Assembly: GCA_032718475.1 (NCBI GenBank)
Contig: JAUCBJ010008109.1
Coordinates: 62,001 to 126,000 of the forward strand
Direction: 5' to 3'
Length of the DNA stretch: 64,000 nt
Source: Nemertoderma westbladi
Taxonomy: Eukaryota; Xenacoelomorpha; Nemertodermatida; Nemertodermatidae
Within the stretch, counting starts at the first letter, position 1. Every line of letters starts with the position of its first letter. A program made the position numbers and the translations under genes. Below, piece after piece: positions 15,201-28,700 of this stretch. The notes below the pieces were generated by a model that was given only the letters and a program-made list of their open reading frames with translations, was not told where the DNA came from and made no database searches.

Positions 15201-17579
15201 ATGGATGTTAAACAAAGGGATGGACTCACAGTTACAATGGATGTAAAACAAAGGGATGGACTCACAGTTACAATGGATGTAAAACAAAGGGATGGACTCA
15301 CAGTTACAATGGATGTTAAACAAAGGGATGGACTCACAGTTACAATGGATGTAAAACAAAGGGATGGACTCACAGTTACAATGGATGTTAAACAAAGGGA
15401 TGGACTCACAGTTACAATGGATGTTAAACAAAGGGATGGACTCACAGTTACAATGGATGTAAAACAAAGGGATGGATAGACTCATAGTTACAATAGATTG
15501 CATGTAAAACAAAGGGATGGACTCACAGTTACAATGGATGTTAAACAAAGGGATGGACTCACAGTTACAATGGATGTAAAACAAAGGGATGGACTCACAG
15601 TTACAATGGATGTAAAATAAAGGGATGGACTCACAGTTACAATGGATTGCATGTAAAACAAAGGGATGGACTCACAGTTACAATGGATGTAAAACAAAGG
15701 GATGGATAGACTCACAGTTACAATGGATGTAAAACAAAGGGATGGACTCACAGTTACAATGGATGTAAAACAAAGGGATGGACTCACAGTTACAATGGAT
15801 GTAAAACAAAGGGATGGACTCACAGTTACAATGGATGTAAAACAAAGGGATGGACTCACAGTTACAATGGATGTAAAACAAAGGGATGGACTCACAGTTA
15901 CAATGGATGTAAAACAAAGGGATGGACTCACAGTTACAATGGATTGCATGTAAAACAAAGGGATGGACTCACAGTTACAATGGATGTTAAACAAAGGGAT
16001 GGACTCACAGTTACAATGGATGTAAAACAAAGGGATGGACTCACAGTTACAATGGATGTAAAACAAAGGGATGGATAGACTCACAGTTACAATGGATGTT
16101 AAACAAAGGGATGGATAGACTCATAGTTACAATGGATGTAAAACAAAGGGATGGACTCACAGTTACAATGGATGTAAAACAAAGGGATGGACTCACAGTT
16201 ACAATGGATGTAAAACAAAGGGATGGACTCACAGTTACAATGGATGTAAAACAAAGGGATGGATAGACTCACAGTTACAATGGATGTAAAACAAAGGGAT
16301 GGACTCACAGTTACAATGGATGTAAAACAAAGGGATGGACTCACAGTTACAATGGATGTAAAACAAAGGGATGGACTCACAGTTACAATGGATGTAAAAC
16401 AAAGGGATGGACTCACAGTTACAATGGATTGCATGTAAAACAAAGGGATGGACTCACAGTTACAATGGATGTTAAACAAAGGGATGGACTCACAGTTACA
16501 ATGGATGTAAAACAAAGGGATGGACTCACAGTTACAATGGATGTAAAACAAAGGGATGGACTCACAGTTACAATGGATTGCATGTAAAACAAAGGGATGG
16601 ACTCACAGTTACAATGGATGTTAAACAAAGGGATGGACTCACAGTTACAATGGATGTAAAACAAAGGGATGGACTCACAGTTACAATGGATGTAAAACAA
16701 AGGGATGGATAGACTCACAGTTACAATGGATGTTAAACAAAGGGATGGATAGACTCATAGTTACAATGGATGTAAAACAAAGGGATGGACTCACAGTTAC
16801 AATGGATGTAAAACAAAGGGATGGACTCACAGTTACAATGGATGTAAAACAAAGGGATGGACTCACAGTTACAATGGAGTGGATGTTAAACAAAGGGATG
16901 GATAGACTCACAGTTACAATGGATGTAAAACAAAGGGATGGACTCACAGTTACAATGGATGTTAAACAAAGGGATAGACTCACAGTTACAATAGATTGCA
17001 TGTAAAACAAAGGGATGGACTCACAGTTACAATGGATGTTAAACAAAGGGATGGATAGACTCACAGTTACAATGGATGTAAAACAAAGGGATGGACTCAC
17101 AGTTACAATGGATGTAAAACAAAGGGATGGACTCACAGTTACAATGGATGTTAAACAAAGGGATGGACTCACAGTTACAATGGATGTAAAACAAAGGGAT
17201 GGACTCACAGTTACAATGGATGTAAAACAAAGGGATGGACTCACAGTTACAATGGATGTAAAACAAAGGGATGGACTCACAGTTACAATGGATGTAAAAC
17301 AAAGGGATGGACTCACAGTTACAATGGATGTAAAACAAAGGGATGGACTCACAGTTACAATGGATGTAAAACAAAGGGATGGACTCACAGTTACAATGGA
17401 TGTAAAACAAAGGGATGGACTCACAGTTATAATGGAGTGGATGTTAAACAAAGGGATGGACTCACAGTTACAATGGATGTTAAACAAAGGGATGGACTCA
17501 CAGTTACAATGGATGTAAAACAAAGGGATGGACTCACAGTTACAATGGATGTTAAACAAAGGGATGGACTCACAGTTAC

Positions 17580-20500
17580 AATGGATGTTATACAAAGGGA
17601 TGGACTCACAGTTACAATGGATGTAAAACAAAGGGATGGACTCACAGTTACAATGGATGTAAAACAAAGGGATGGACTCACAGTTACAATGGATGTAAAA
17701 CAAAGGGATGGACTCACAGTTACAATGGATGTTAAACAAAGGGATGGACTCACAGTTACAATGGATGTAAAACAAAGGGATGGACTCACAGTTACAATGG
17801 ATGTTAAACAAAGGGATGGACTCACAGTTACAATGGATGTAAAACAAAGGGATGGACTCACAGTTACAATGGATGTAAAACAAAGGGATGGACTCACAGT
17901 TACAATGGATGTAAAACAAAGGGATGGACTCACAGTTACAATGGATGTTAAACAAAGGGATGGACTCACAGTTACAATGGATGTAAAACAAAGGGATGGA
18001 CTCACAGTTACAATGGATGTAAAACAAAGGGATGGACTCACAGTTACAATGGATGTAAAACAAAGGGATGGACTCACAGTTACAATGGATGTTAAACAAA
18101 GGGATGGACTCACAGTTACAATGGATGTAAAACAAAGGGATGGACTCACAGTTACAATGGATGTTATACAAAGGGATGGACTCACAGTTACAATGGATGT
18201 AAAACAAAGGGATGGACTCACAGTTACAATGGATGTAAAACAAAGGGATGGACTCACAGTTACAATGGATGTAAAACAAAGGGATGGACTCACAGTTACA
18301 ATGGATGTAAAACAAAGGGATGGACTCACAGTTACAATGGATGTAAAACAAAGGGATGGACTCACAGTTACAATGGATGTAAAACAAAGGGATGGACTCA
18401 CAGTTACAATGGATGTAAAACAAAGGGATGGACTCACAGTTACAATGGATGTTAAACAAAGGGATGGACTCACAGTTACAATGGATGTAAAACAAAGGGA
18501 TGGACTCACAGTTACAATGGATGTTAAACAAAGGGATGGACTCACAGTTACAATGGATGTAAAACAAAGGGATGGACTCACAGTTACAATGGATGTAAAA
18601 CAAAGGGATGGACTCACAGTTACAATGGATGTAAAACAAAGGGATGGACTCACAGTTACAATGGATGTTAAACAAAGGGATGGACTCACAGTTACAATGG
18701 ATGTAAAACAAAGGGATGGACTCACAGTTACAATGGATGTAAAACAAAGGGATGGACTCACAGTTACAATGGATGTAAAACAAAGGGATGGACTCACAGT
18801 TACAATGGATGTTAAACAAAGGGATGGACTCACAGTTACAATGGATGTAAAACAAAGGGATGGACTCACAGTTACAATGGATGTAAAACAAAGGGATGGA
18901 CTCACAGTTACAATGGATGTAAAACAAAGGGATGGACTCACAGTTACAATGGATGTAAAACAAAGGGATGGACTCACAGTTACAATGGATGTAAAACAAA
19001 GGGATGGACTCACAGTTACAATGGATGTAAAACAAAGGGATGGACTCACAGTTACAATGGATGTAAAACAAAGGGATGGACTCACAGTTATAATGGAGTG
19101 GATGTTAAACAAAGGGATGGACTCACAGTTACAATGGATGTTAAACAAAGGGATGGACTCACAGTTACAATGGATGTAAAACAAAGGGATGGACTCACAG
19201 TTACAATGGATGTTAAACAAAGGGATGGACTCACAGTTACAATGGATGTTATACAAAGGGATGGACTCACAGTTACAATGGATGTAAAACAAAGGGATGG
19301 ACTCACAGTTACAATGGATGTTAAACAAAGGGATGGACTCACAGTTACAATGGATGTTATACAAAGGGATGGACTCACAGTTACAATGGATGTTATACAA
19401 AGGGATGGACTCACAGTTACAATGGATGTAAAACAAAGGGATGGACTCACAGTTACAATGGATGTTAAACAAAGGGATGGACTCACAGTTACAATGGATG
19501 TTATACAAAGGGATGGACTCACAGTTACAATGGATGTAAAACAAAGGGATGGACTCACAGTTACAATGGATGTTAAACAAAGGGATGGACTCACAGTTAC
19601 AATGGATGTTAAACAAAGGGATGGACTCACAGTTATAATGGAGTGGATGTTAAACAAAGGGATGGACTCACAGTTACAATGGATGTAAAACAAAGGGATG
19701 GACTCACAGTTACAATGGATGTTAAACAAATGGATGGACTCACAGTTACAATGGATGTAAAACAAAGGGATGGACTCACAGTTACAATGGATGTTAAACA
19801 AAGGGATGGACTCACAGTTACAATGGATGTAAAACAAAGGGATGGACTCACAGTTACAATGGATGTTAAACAAAGGGATGGACTCACAGTTACAATGGAT
19901 GTTATACAAAGGGATGGACTCACAGTTACAATGGATGTAAAACAAAGGGATGGACTCACAGTTACAATGGATGTTAAACAAAGGGATGGACTCACAGTTA
20001 CAATGGATGTTATACAAAGGGATGGACTCACAGTTACAATGGATGTTATACAAAGGGATGGACTCACAGTTACAATGGATGTAAAACAAAGGGATGGACT
20101 CACAGTTACAATGGATGTTAAACAAAGGGATGGACTCACAGTTACAATGGATGTTATACAAAGGGATGGACTCACAGTTACAATGGATGTAAAACAAAGG
20201 GATGGACTCACAGTTACAATGGATGTTAAACAAAGGGATGGACTCACAGTTACAATGGATGTTAAACAAAGGGATGGACTCACAGTTACAATGGATGTTA
20301 TACAAAGGGATGGACTCACAGTTACAATGGATGTAAAACAAAGGGATGGACTCACAGTTACAATGGATGTTAAACAAAGGGATGGACTCACAGTTACAAT
20401 GGATGTTAAACAAAGGGATGGACTCACAGTTACAATGGAGTGGATGTAAAACAAAGGGATAGACTCATAGTTACAATGGATGTTATACAAAGGGATGGAC
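17580..20500. repeat. Subdomain with GTTATAC variant units
   Basis: Units with GTTATACAAAGG (I in place of K in the + frame) cluster here and are not seen elsewhere in the array. Near 19249 to 19501 they are spaced 108, 36 and 108 bp. The same spacing recurs at 19903 to 20155, so a block of about 18 units has been duplicated. Confidence 0.75.
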
Positions 20501-21185
20501 TCACAGTTACAATGGATGTTAAACAAAGGGATGGACTCACAGTTACAATGGATGTAAAACAAAGGGATGGACTCACAGTTACAATGGATGTTAAACAAAG
20601 GGATGGACTCACAGTTATAATGGATGTAAAACAAAGGGATGGACTCACAGTTACAATGGATGTAAAACAAAGGGATGGACTCACAGTTACAATGGATGTA
20701 AAACAAAGGGATGGACTCACAGTTACAATGGATGTTAAACAAAGGGATGGACTCACAGTTACAATGGATGTTAAACAAAGGGATGGACTCACAGTTACAA
20801 TGGATGTAAAACAAAGGGATAGACTCACAGTTTCAATGGATGTTAAACAAAGGGATGGATAGACTCATAGTTACAATGGATGTAAAACAAAGGGATGGAC
20901 TCATAGTTACAATGGATGTAAAACAAAGGGATGGATAGACTCACAGTTACAATGGATGTAAAACAAAGGGATGGACTCACAGTTACAATGGATGTAAAAC
21001 AAAGGGATGGATAGACTCACAGTTACAATGGATGTTAAACAAAGGGATGGACTCACAGTTACAATGGATGTTAAACAAAGGGATGGACTCACAGTTACAA
21101 TGGATGTAAAACAAAGGGATGGACTCACAGTTACAATGGATGTAAAACAAAGGGATAGACTCATAGTTACAATGGATGTAAAACA

Positions 21186-22640
21186 AAGGGTTGGACTCAC
21201 AGTTACAATGGATGTAAAACAAAGGGATAGACTCATAGTTACAATGGATGTAAAACAAAGGGTTGGACTCACAGTTACAATGGATGTAAAACAAAGGGTT
21301 GGACTCACAGTTACAATGGATGTAAAACAAAGGGATGGACTCACAGTTACAATGGATGTAAAACAAAGGGATGGACTCACAGTTACAATGGATGTAAAAC
21401 AAAGGGATGGACTCACAGTTACAATGGATGTAAAACAAAGGGATAGACTCATAGTTACAATGGATGTAAAACAAAGGGTTGGACTCACAGTTACAATGGA
21501 TGTAAAACAAAGGGATGGACTCACAGTTACAATGGATGTAAAACAAAGGGATGGACTCACAGTTACAATGGATGTAAAACAAAGGGTTGGACTCACAGTT
21601 ACAATGGATGTAAAACAAAGGGATGGACTCACAGTTACAATGGATGTAAAACAAAGGGATGGACTCACAGTTACAATGGATGTAAAACAAAGGGATAGAC
21701 TCATAGTTACAATGGATGTAAAACAAAGGGTTGGACTCACAGTTACAATGGATGTAAAACAAAGGGATGGACTCACAGTTACAATGGATGTAAAACAAAG
21801 GGTTGGACTCACAGTTACAATGGATGTAAAACAAAGGGATGGACTCACAGTTACAATGGATGTAAAACAAAGGGATAGACTCATAGTTACAATGGATGTA
21901 AAACAAAGGGTTGGACTCACAGTTACAATGGATGTAAAACAAAGGGATGGACTCACAGTTACAATGGATGTAAAACAAAGGGATGGACTCACAGTTACAA
22001 TGGATGTAAAACAAAGGGTTGGACTCACAGTTACAATGGATGTAAAACAAAGGGATGGACTCACAGTTACAATGGATGTAAAACAAAGGGATGGACTCAC
22101 AGTTACAATGGATGTAAAACAAAGGGATAGACTCATAGTTACAATGGATGTAAAACAAAGGGATAGACTCATAGTTACAATGGATGTAAAACAAAGGGTT
22201 GGACTCACAGTTACAATGGATGTAAAACAAAGGGATGGACTCACAGTTACAATGGATGTAAAACAAAGGGTTGGACTCACAGTTACAATGGATGTAAAAC
22301 AAAGGGATGGACTCACAGTTACAATGGATGTAAAACAAAGGGATAGACTCATAGTTACAATGGATGTAAAACAAAGGGTTGGACTCACAGTTACAATGGA
22401 TGTAAAACAAAGGGATGGACTCACAGTTACAATGGATGTAAAACAAAGGGATGGACTCACAGTTACAATGGATGTAAAACAAAGGGTTGGACTCACAGTT
22501 ACAATGGATGTAAAACAAAGGGATGGACTCACAGTTACAATGGATGTAAAACAAAGGGATGGACTCACAGTTACAATGGATGTAAAACAAAGGGATAGAC
22601 TCATAGTTACAATGGATGTAAAACAAAGGGTTGGACTCAC
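21186..22640. repeat. 12-unit (432-bp) higher-order repeat with AGGGTTGG units
   Basis: Units with AGGGTTGGACTC and units with AGGGATAGACTCATAG alternate with standard units. AGGGTTGG positions from 21478 have spacings 108, 144, 72, 108, then 108, 180, 72, 108, then 108, 144. This is a 432-bp period whose second copy carries one extra 36-bp unit. The stretch has no 40- or 41-bp units, so the 36-bp phase is perfect from about 21007 to 22690. Confidence 0.85.
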
Positions 22641-24173
22641 AGTTACAATGGATGTAAAACAAAGGGATGGACTCACAGTTACAATGGAGTGGATGTTAAA
22701 CAAAGGGATGGACTCACAGTTACAATGGATGTAAAACAAAGGGATGGACTCACAGTTACAATGGATGTAAAACAAAGGGATGGATAGACTCACAGTTACA
22801 ATGGATGTAAAACAAAGGGATGGACTCACAGTTACAATGGATGTAAAACAAAGGGATGGATAGACTCACAGTTACAATGGATGTAAAACAAAGGGATGGA
22901 TAGACTCACAGTTACAATGGAGTGGATGTTAAACAAAGGGATGGACTCACAGTTACAATGGATGTAAAACAAAGGGATGGACTCACAGTTACAATGGAGT
23001 GGATGTTAAACAAAGGGATGGACTCACAGTTACAATGGATGTAAAACAAAGGGATGGACTCACAGTTACAATGGATGTAAAACAAAGGGATGGACTCACA
23101 GTTACAATGGATGTAAAACAAAGGGATAGACTCATAGTTACAATGGATGTAAAACAAAGGGTTGGACTCACAGTTACAATGGATGTAAAACAAAGGGATG
23201 GACTCACAGTTACAATGGAGTGGATGTTAAACAAAGGGATGGACTCACAGTTACAATGGATGTAAAACAAAGGGATGGACTCACAGTTACAATGGATGTA
23301 AAACAAAGGGATGGATAGACTCACAGTTACAATGGATGTAAAACAAAGGGATGGACTCACAGTTACAATGGATGTAAAACAAAGGGATGGATAGACTCAC
23401 AGTTACAATGGATGTAAAACAAAGGGATGGATAGACTCACAGTTACAATGGATGTAAAACAAAGGGATGGATAGACTCACAGTTACAATGGATGTTAAAC
23501 AAAGGGATGGATAGACTCACAGTTACAATGGATGTTAAACAAAGGGATGGATAGACTCACAGTTACAATGGAGTGGATGTTAAACAAAGGGATGGACTCA
23601 CAGTTACAATGGATGTAAAACAAAGGGATGGACTCACAGTTACAATGGATGTAAAACAAAGGGATGGACTCACAGTTACAATGGATGTAAAACAAAGGGA
23701 TGGATAGACTCACAGTTACAATGGATGTAAAACAAAGGGATGGACTCACAGTTACAATGGATGTAAAACAAAGGGATGGATAGACTCACAGTTACAATGG
23801 ATGTAAAACAAAGGGATGGATAGACTCACAGTTACAATGGAGTGGATGTTAAACAAAGGGATGGACTCACAGTTACAATGGATGTAAAACAAAGGGATGG
23901 ACTCACAGTTACAATGGATGTAAAACAAAGGGATGGACTCACAGTTACAATGGATGTAAAACAAAGGGATGGACTCACAGTTACAATGGATGTAAAACAA
24001 AGGGATGGATAGACTCACAGTTACAATGGATGTTAAACAAAGGGATGGATAGACTCACAGTTACAATGGAGTGGATGTTAAACAAAGGGATGGACTCACA
24101 GTTACAATGGATGTAAAACAAAGGGATGGACTCACAGTTACAATGGATGTAAAACAAAGGGATGGACTCACAG

Positions 24174-25704
24174 TTACAATGGATGTAAAACAAAGGGATG
24201 GATAGACTCACAGTTACAATGGATGTTAAACAAAGGGATGGATAGACTCATAGTTACAATGGATGTAAAACAAAGGGATGGACTCACAGTTACAATGGAT
24301 GTAAAACAAAGGGATGGACTCACAGTTACAATGGATGTAAAACAAAGGGATGGACTCACAGTTACAATGGATGTAAAACAAAGGGATGGATAGACTCATA
24401 GTTACAATGGATGTAAAACAAAGGGATGGACTCACAGTTACAATGGATGTTAAACAAAGGGATGGACTCACAGTTACAATGGATGTAAAACAAAGGGATG
24501 GATAGACTCATAGTTACAATGGATGTAAAACAAAGGGATGGACTCACAGTTACAATGGATGTAAAACAAAGGGATGGACTCACAGTTACAATGGATGTAA
24601 AACAAAGGGATGGAATCACAGTTACAATGGATGTAAAACAAAGGGATGGACTCACAGTTACAATGGATGTTAAACAAAGGGATGGACTCACAGTTACAAT
24701 GGATGTAAAACAAAGGGATGGACTCACAGTTACAATGGATGTAAAACAAAGGGATGGACTCACAGTTACAATGGATGTAAAACAAAGGGATGGACTCACA
24801 GTTACAATGGATGTAAAACAAAGGGATGGATAGACTCACAGTTACAATGGATGTTAAACAAAGGGATGGATAGACTCACAGTTACAATGGAGTGGATGTT
24901 AAACAAAGGGATGGACTCACAGTTACAATGGATGTAAAACAAAGGGATGGACTCACAGTTACAATGGATGTAAAACAAAGGGATGGACTCACAGTTACAA
25001 TGGATGTAAAACAAAGGGATGGATAGACTCACAGTTACAATGGATGTTAAACAAAGGGATGGATAGACTCATAGTTACAATGGATGTAAAACAAAGGGAT
25101 GGACTCACAGTTACAATGGATGTAAAACAAAGGGATGGACTCACAGTTACAATGGATGTAAAACAAAGGGATGGACTCACAGTTACAATGGATGTAAAAC
25201 AAAGGGATGGATAGACTCACAGTTACAATGGATGTTAAACAAAGGGATGGATAGACTCATAGTTACAATGGATGTAAAACAAAGGGATGGACTCACAGTT
25301 ACAATGGATGTAAAACAAAGGGATGGACTCACAGTTACAATGGATGTAAAACAAAGGGATGGACTCACAGTTACAATGGATGTAAAACAAAGGGATGGAT
25401 AGACTCATAGTTACAATGGATGTAAAACAAAGGGATGGACTCACAGTTACAATGGATGTTAAACAAAGGGATGGACTCACAGTTACAATGGATGTAAAAC
25501 AAAGGGATGGATAGACTCATAGTTACAATGGATGTAAAACAAAGGGATGGACTCACAGTTACAATGGATGTAAAACAAAGGGATGGACTCACAGTTACAA
25601 TGGATGTAAAACAAAGGGATGGAATCACAGTTACAATGGATGTAAAACAAAGGGATGGACTCACAGTTACAATGGATGTTAAACAAAGGGATGGATAGAC
25701 TCAC
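24174..25704. repeat. Higher-order duplication of about 1,009 bp in the 36-bp array
   Basis: Variant blocks beginning at 24174, 24226, 24362 and 24474 recur at 25183, 25235, 25371 and 25483, a constant shift of 1,009 bp. A partial copy at 24995 lies 188 bp before the second block, so the duplication is nested. The pattern includes the rare GGAATCAC unit at 24612 and 25621. Confidence 0.75.
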
Positions 25705-28700
25705 AGTTACAATGGATGTAAAACAAAGGGATGGATAGACTCACAGTTACAATGGATGTAAAACAAAGGGATGGACTCACAGTTACAATGGATGTAAAAC
25801 AAAGGGATGGACTCACAGTTACAATGGATGTTAAACAAAGGGATGGACTCACAGTTACAATGGATGTTAAACAAAGGGATAAACTCACAGTTACAATGGA
25901 TGTTAAACAAAGGGATGGACTCACAGTTACAATGGATTGCATGTAAAACAAAGGGATGGACTCACAGTTACAATGGAGTGGATGTAAAACAAAGGGATGG
26001 ACTCACAGTTACAATGGATGTTAAACAAAGGGATGGACTCACAGTTACAATAGATTGCATGTAAAACAAAGGGATGGACTCACAGTTACAATGGATGTAA
26101 AACAAAGGGATGGACTCACAGTTACAATGGATGTTAAACAAAGGGATGGACTCACAGTTACAATGGATGTTAAACAAAGGGATGGACTCACAGTTACAAT
26201 GGATGTTAAACAAAGGGATGGACTCACAGTTACAATGGATGTTAAACAAAGGGATGGACTCACAGTTACAATGGATGTTAAACAAAGGGATGGACTCACA
26301 GTTACAATGGATGTTAAACAAAGGGATGGACTCACAGTTACAATGGATGTTAAACAAAGGGATGGACTCACAGTTACAATAGAGTGGATGTTAAACAAAG
26401 GGATAGACTCACAGTTACAATGGATGTAAAACAAAGGGATGGACTCACAGTTACAATGGATGTAAAACAAAGGGATGGACTCACAGTTACAATGGATGTT
26501 AAACAAAGGGATGGACTCACAGTTACAATGGATGTAAAACAAAGGGATGGATAGACTCATAGTTACAATGGATGTAAAACAAAGGGATGGACTCACAGTT
26601 ACAATGGATGTAAAACAAAGGGATAGACTCACAGTTACAATGGATGTAAAACAAAGGGATGGACTCACAGTTACAATGGATGTTAAACAAAGGGATGGAC
26701 TCACAGTTACAATGGATGTAAAACAAAGGGATGGACTCACAGTTACAATGGATGTTAAACAAAGGGATGGACTCACAGTTACAATGGATGTTAAACAAAG
26801 GGATGGACTCACAGTTACAATGGATGTAAAACAAAGGGATGGATAGACTCATAGTTACAATGGATGTTAAACAAAGGGATAGACTCACAGTTACAATGGA
26901 TGTAAAACAAAGGGATGGACTCACAGTTACAATGGATGTAAAACAAAGGGATGGACTCACAGTTACAATGGATGTTAAACAAAGGGATGGACTCACAGTT
27001 ACAATGGATGTAAAACAAAGGGATGGACTCACAGTTACAATGGATGTTAAACAAAGGGATGGACTCACAGTTACAATGGATGTTAAACAAAGGGATGGAC
27101 TCACAGTTACAATGGATGTAAAACAAAGGGATGGATAGACTCATAGTTACAATGGATGTTAAACAAAGGGATGGACTCACAGTTACAATGGATGTAAAAC
27201 AAAGGGATGGATAGACTCATAGTTACAATGGATGTTAAACAAAGGGATGGACTCACAGTTACAATGGATGTAAAACAAAGGGATGGACTCACAGTTACAA
27301 TGGATGTTAAACAAAGGGATGGACTCACAGTTACAATGGATGTTAAACAAAGGGATGGACTCACAGTTATAATGGATGTTAAACAAAGGGATGGATAGAC
27401 TCACAGTTACAGTGGATGTTAAACAAAGGGATGGACTCACAGTTACAATGGATGTTAAACAAAGGGATGGACTCACAGTTACAATGGATGTTAAACAAAG
27501 GGATGGATAGACTCATAGTTACAATGGATGTAAAACAAAGGGATGGATAGACTCACAGTTACAATGGAGTGGATGTTAAACAAAGGGATGGACTCACAGT
27601 TACAATGGATGTTAAACAAAGGGATGGACTCACAGTTACAATGGATGTTAAACAAAGGGATGGACTCACAGTTACAATGGATGTTAAACAAAGGGATGGA
27701 CTCACAGTTACAATGGATGTTAAACAAAGGGATGGATAGACTCACAGTTACAATGGATGTTAAACAAAGGGATGGATAGACTCATAGTTACAATGGATGT
27801 AAAACAAAGGGATGGATAGACTCACAGTTACAATGGAGTGGATGTTAAACAAAGGGATGGACTCACAGTTACAATGGATGTTAAACAAAGGGATGGACTC
27901 ACAGTTACAATGGATGTTAAACAAAGGGATGGATAGACTCACAGTTACAATGGATGTTAAACAAAGGGATGGATAGACTCATAGTTACAATGGATGTAAA
28001 ACAAAGGGATGGATAGACTCACAGTTACAATGGAGTGGATGTTAAACAAAGGGATGGACTCACAGTTACAATGGATGTTAAACAAAGGGATGGATAGACT
28101 CACAGTTACAATGGATGTTAAACAAAGGGATGGATAGACTCACAGTTACAATGGATGTTAAACAAAGGGATGGATAGACTCATAGTTACAATGGATGTAA
28201 AACAAAGGGATAGACTCACAGTTACAATGGATGTTAAACAAAGGGATAGACTCACAGTTACAATGGATGTAAAACAAATGGATAGACTCATAGTTACAAT
28301 GGATGTAAAACAAAGGGATGGACTCACAGTTACAATGGAGTGGATGTTAAACAAAGGGATGGATAGACTCACAGTTACAATGGATGTTAAACAAAGGGAT
28401 GGACTCACAGTTACAATGGATGTTAAACAAAGGGATGGACTCACAGTTACAATGGATGTAAAACAAAGGGATGGACTCACAGTTACAATGGATGTTAAAC
28501 AAAGGGATGGACTCACAGTTACAATGGATGTAAAACAAAGGGATGGATAGACTCACATTTACAATGGATGTTAAACAAAGGGATGGACTCACAGTTACAA
28601 TGGATGTAAAACAAAGGGATGGATAGACTCACAGTTACAATGGATGTTAAACAAAGGGATGGACTCACAGTTACAATGGATGTTAAACAAAGGGATGGAC

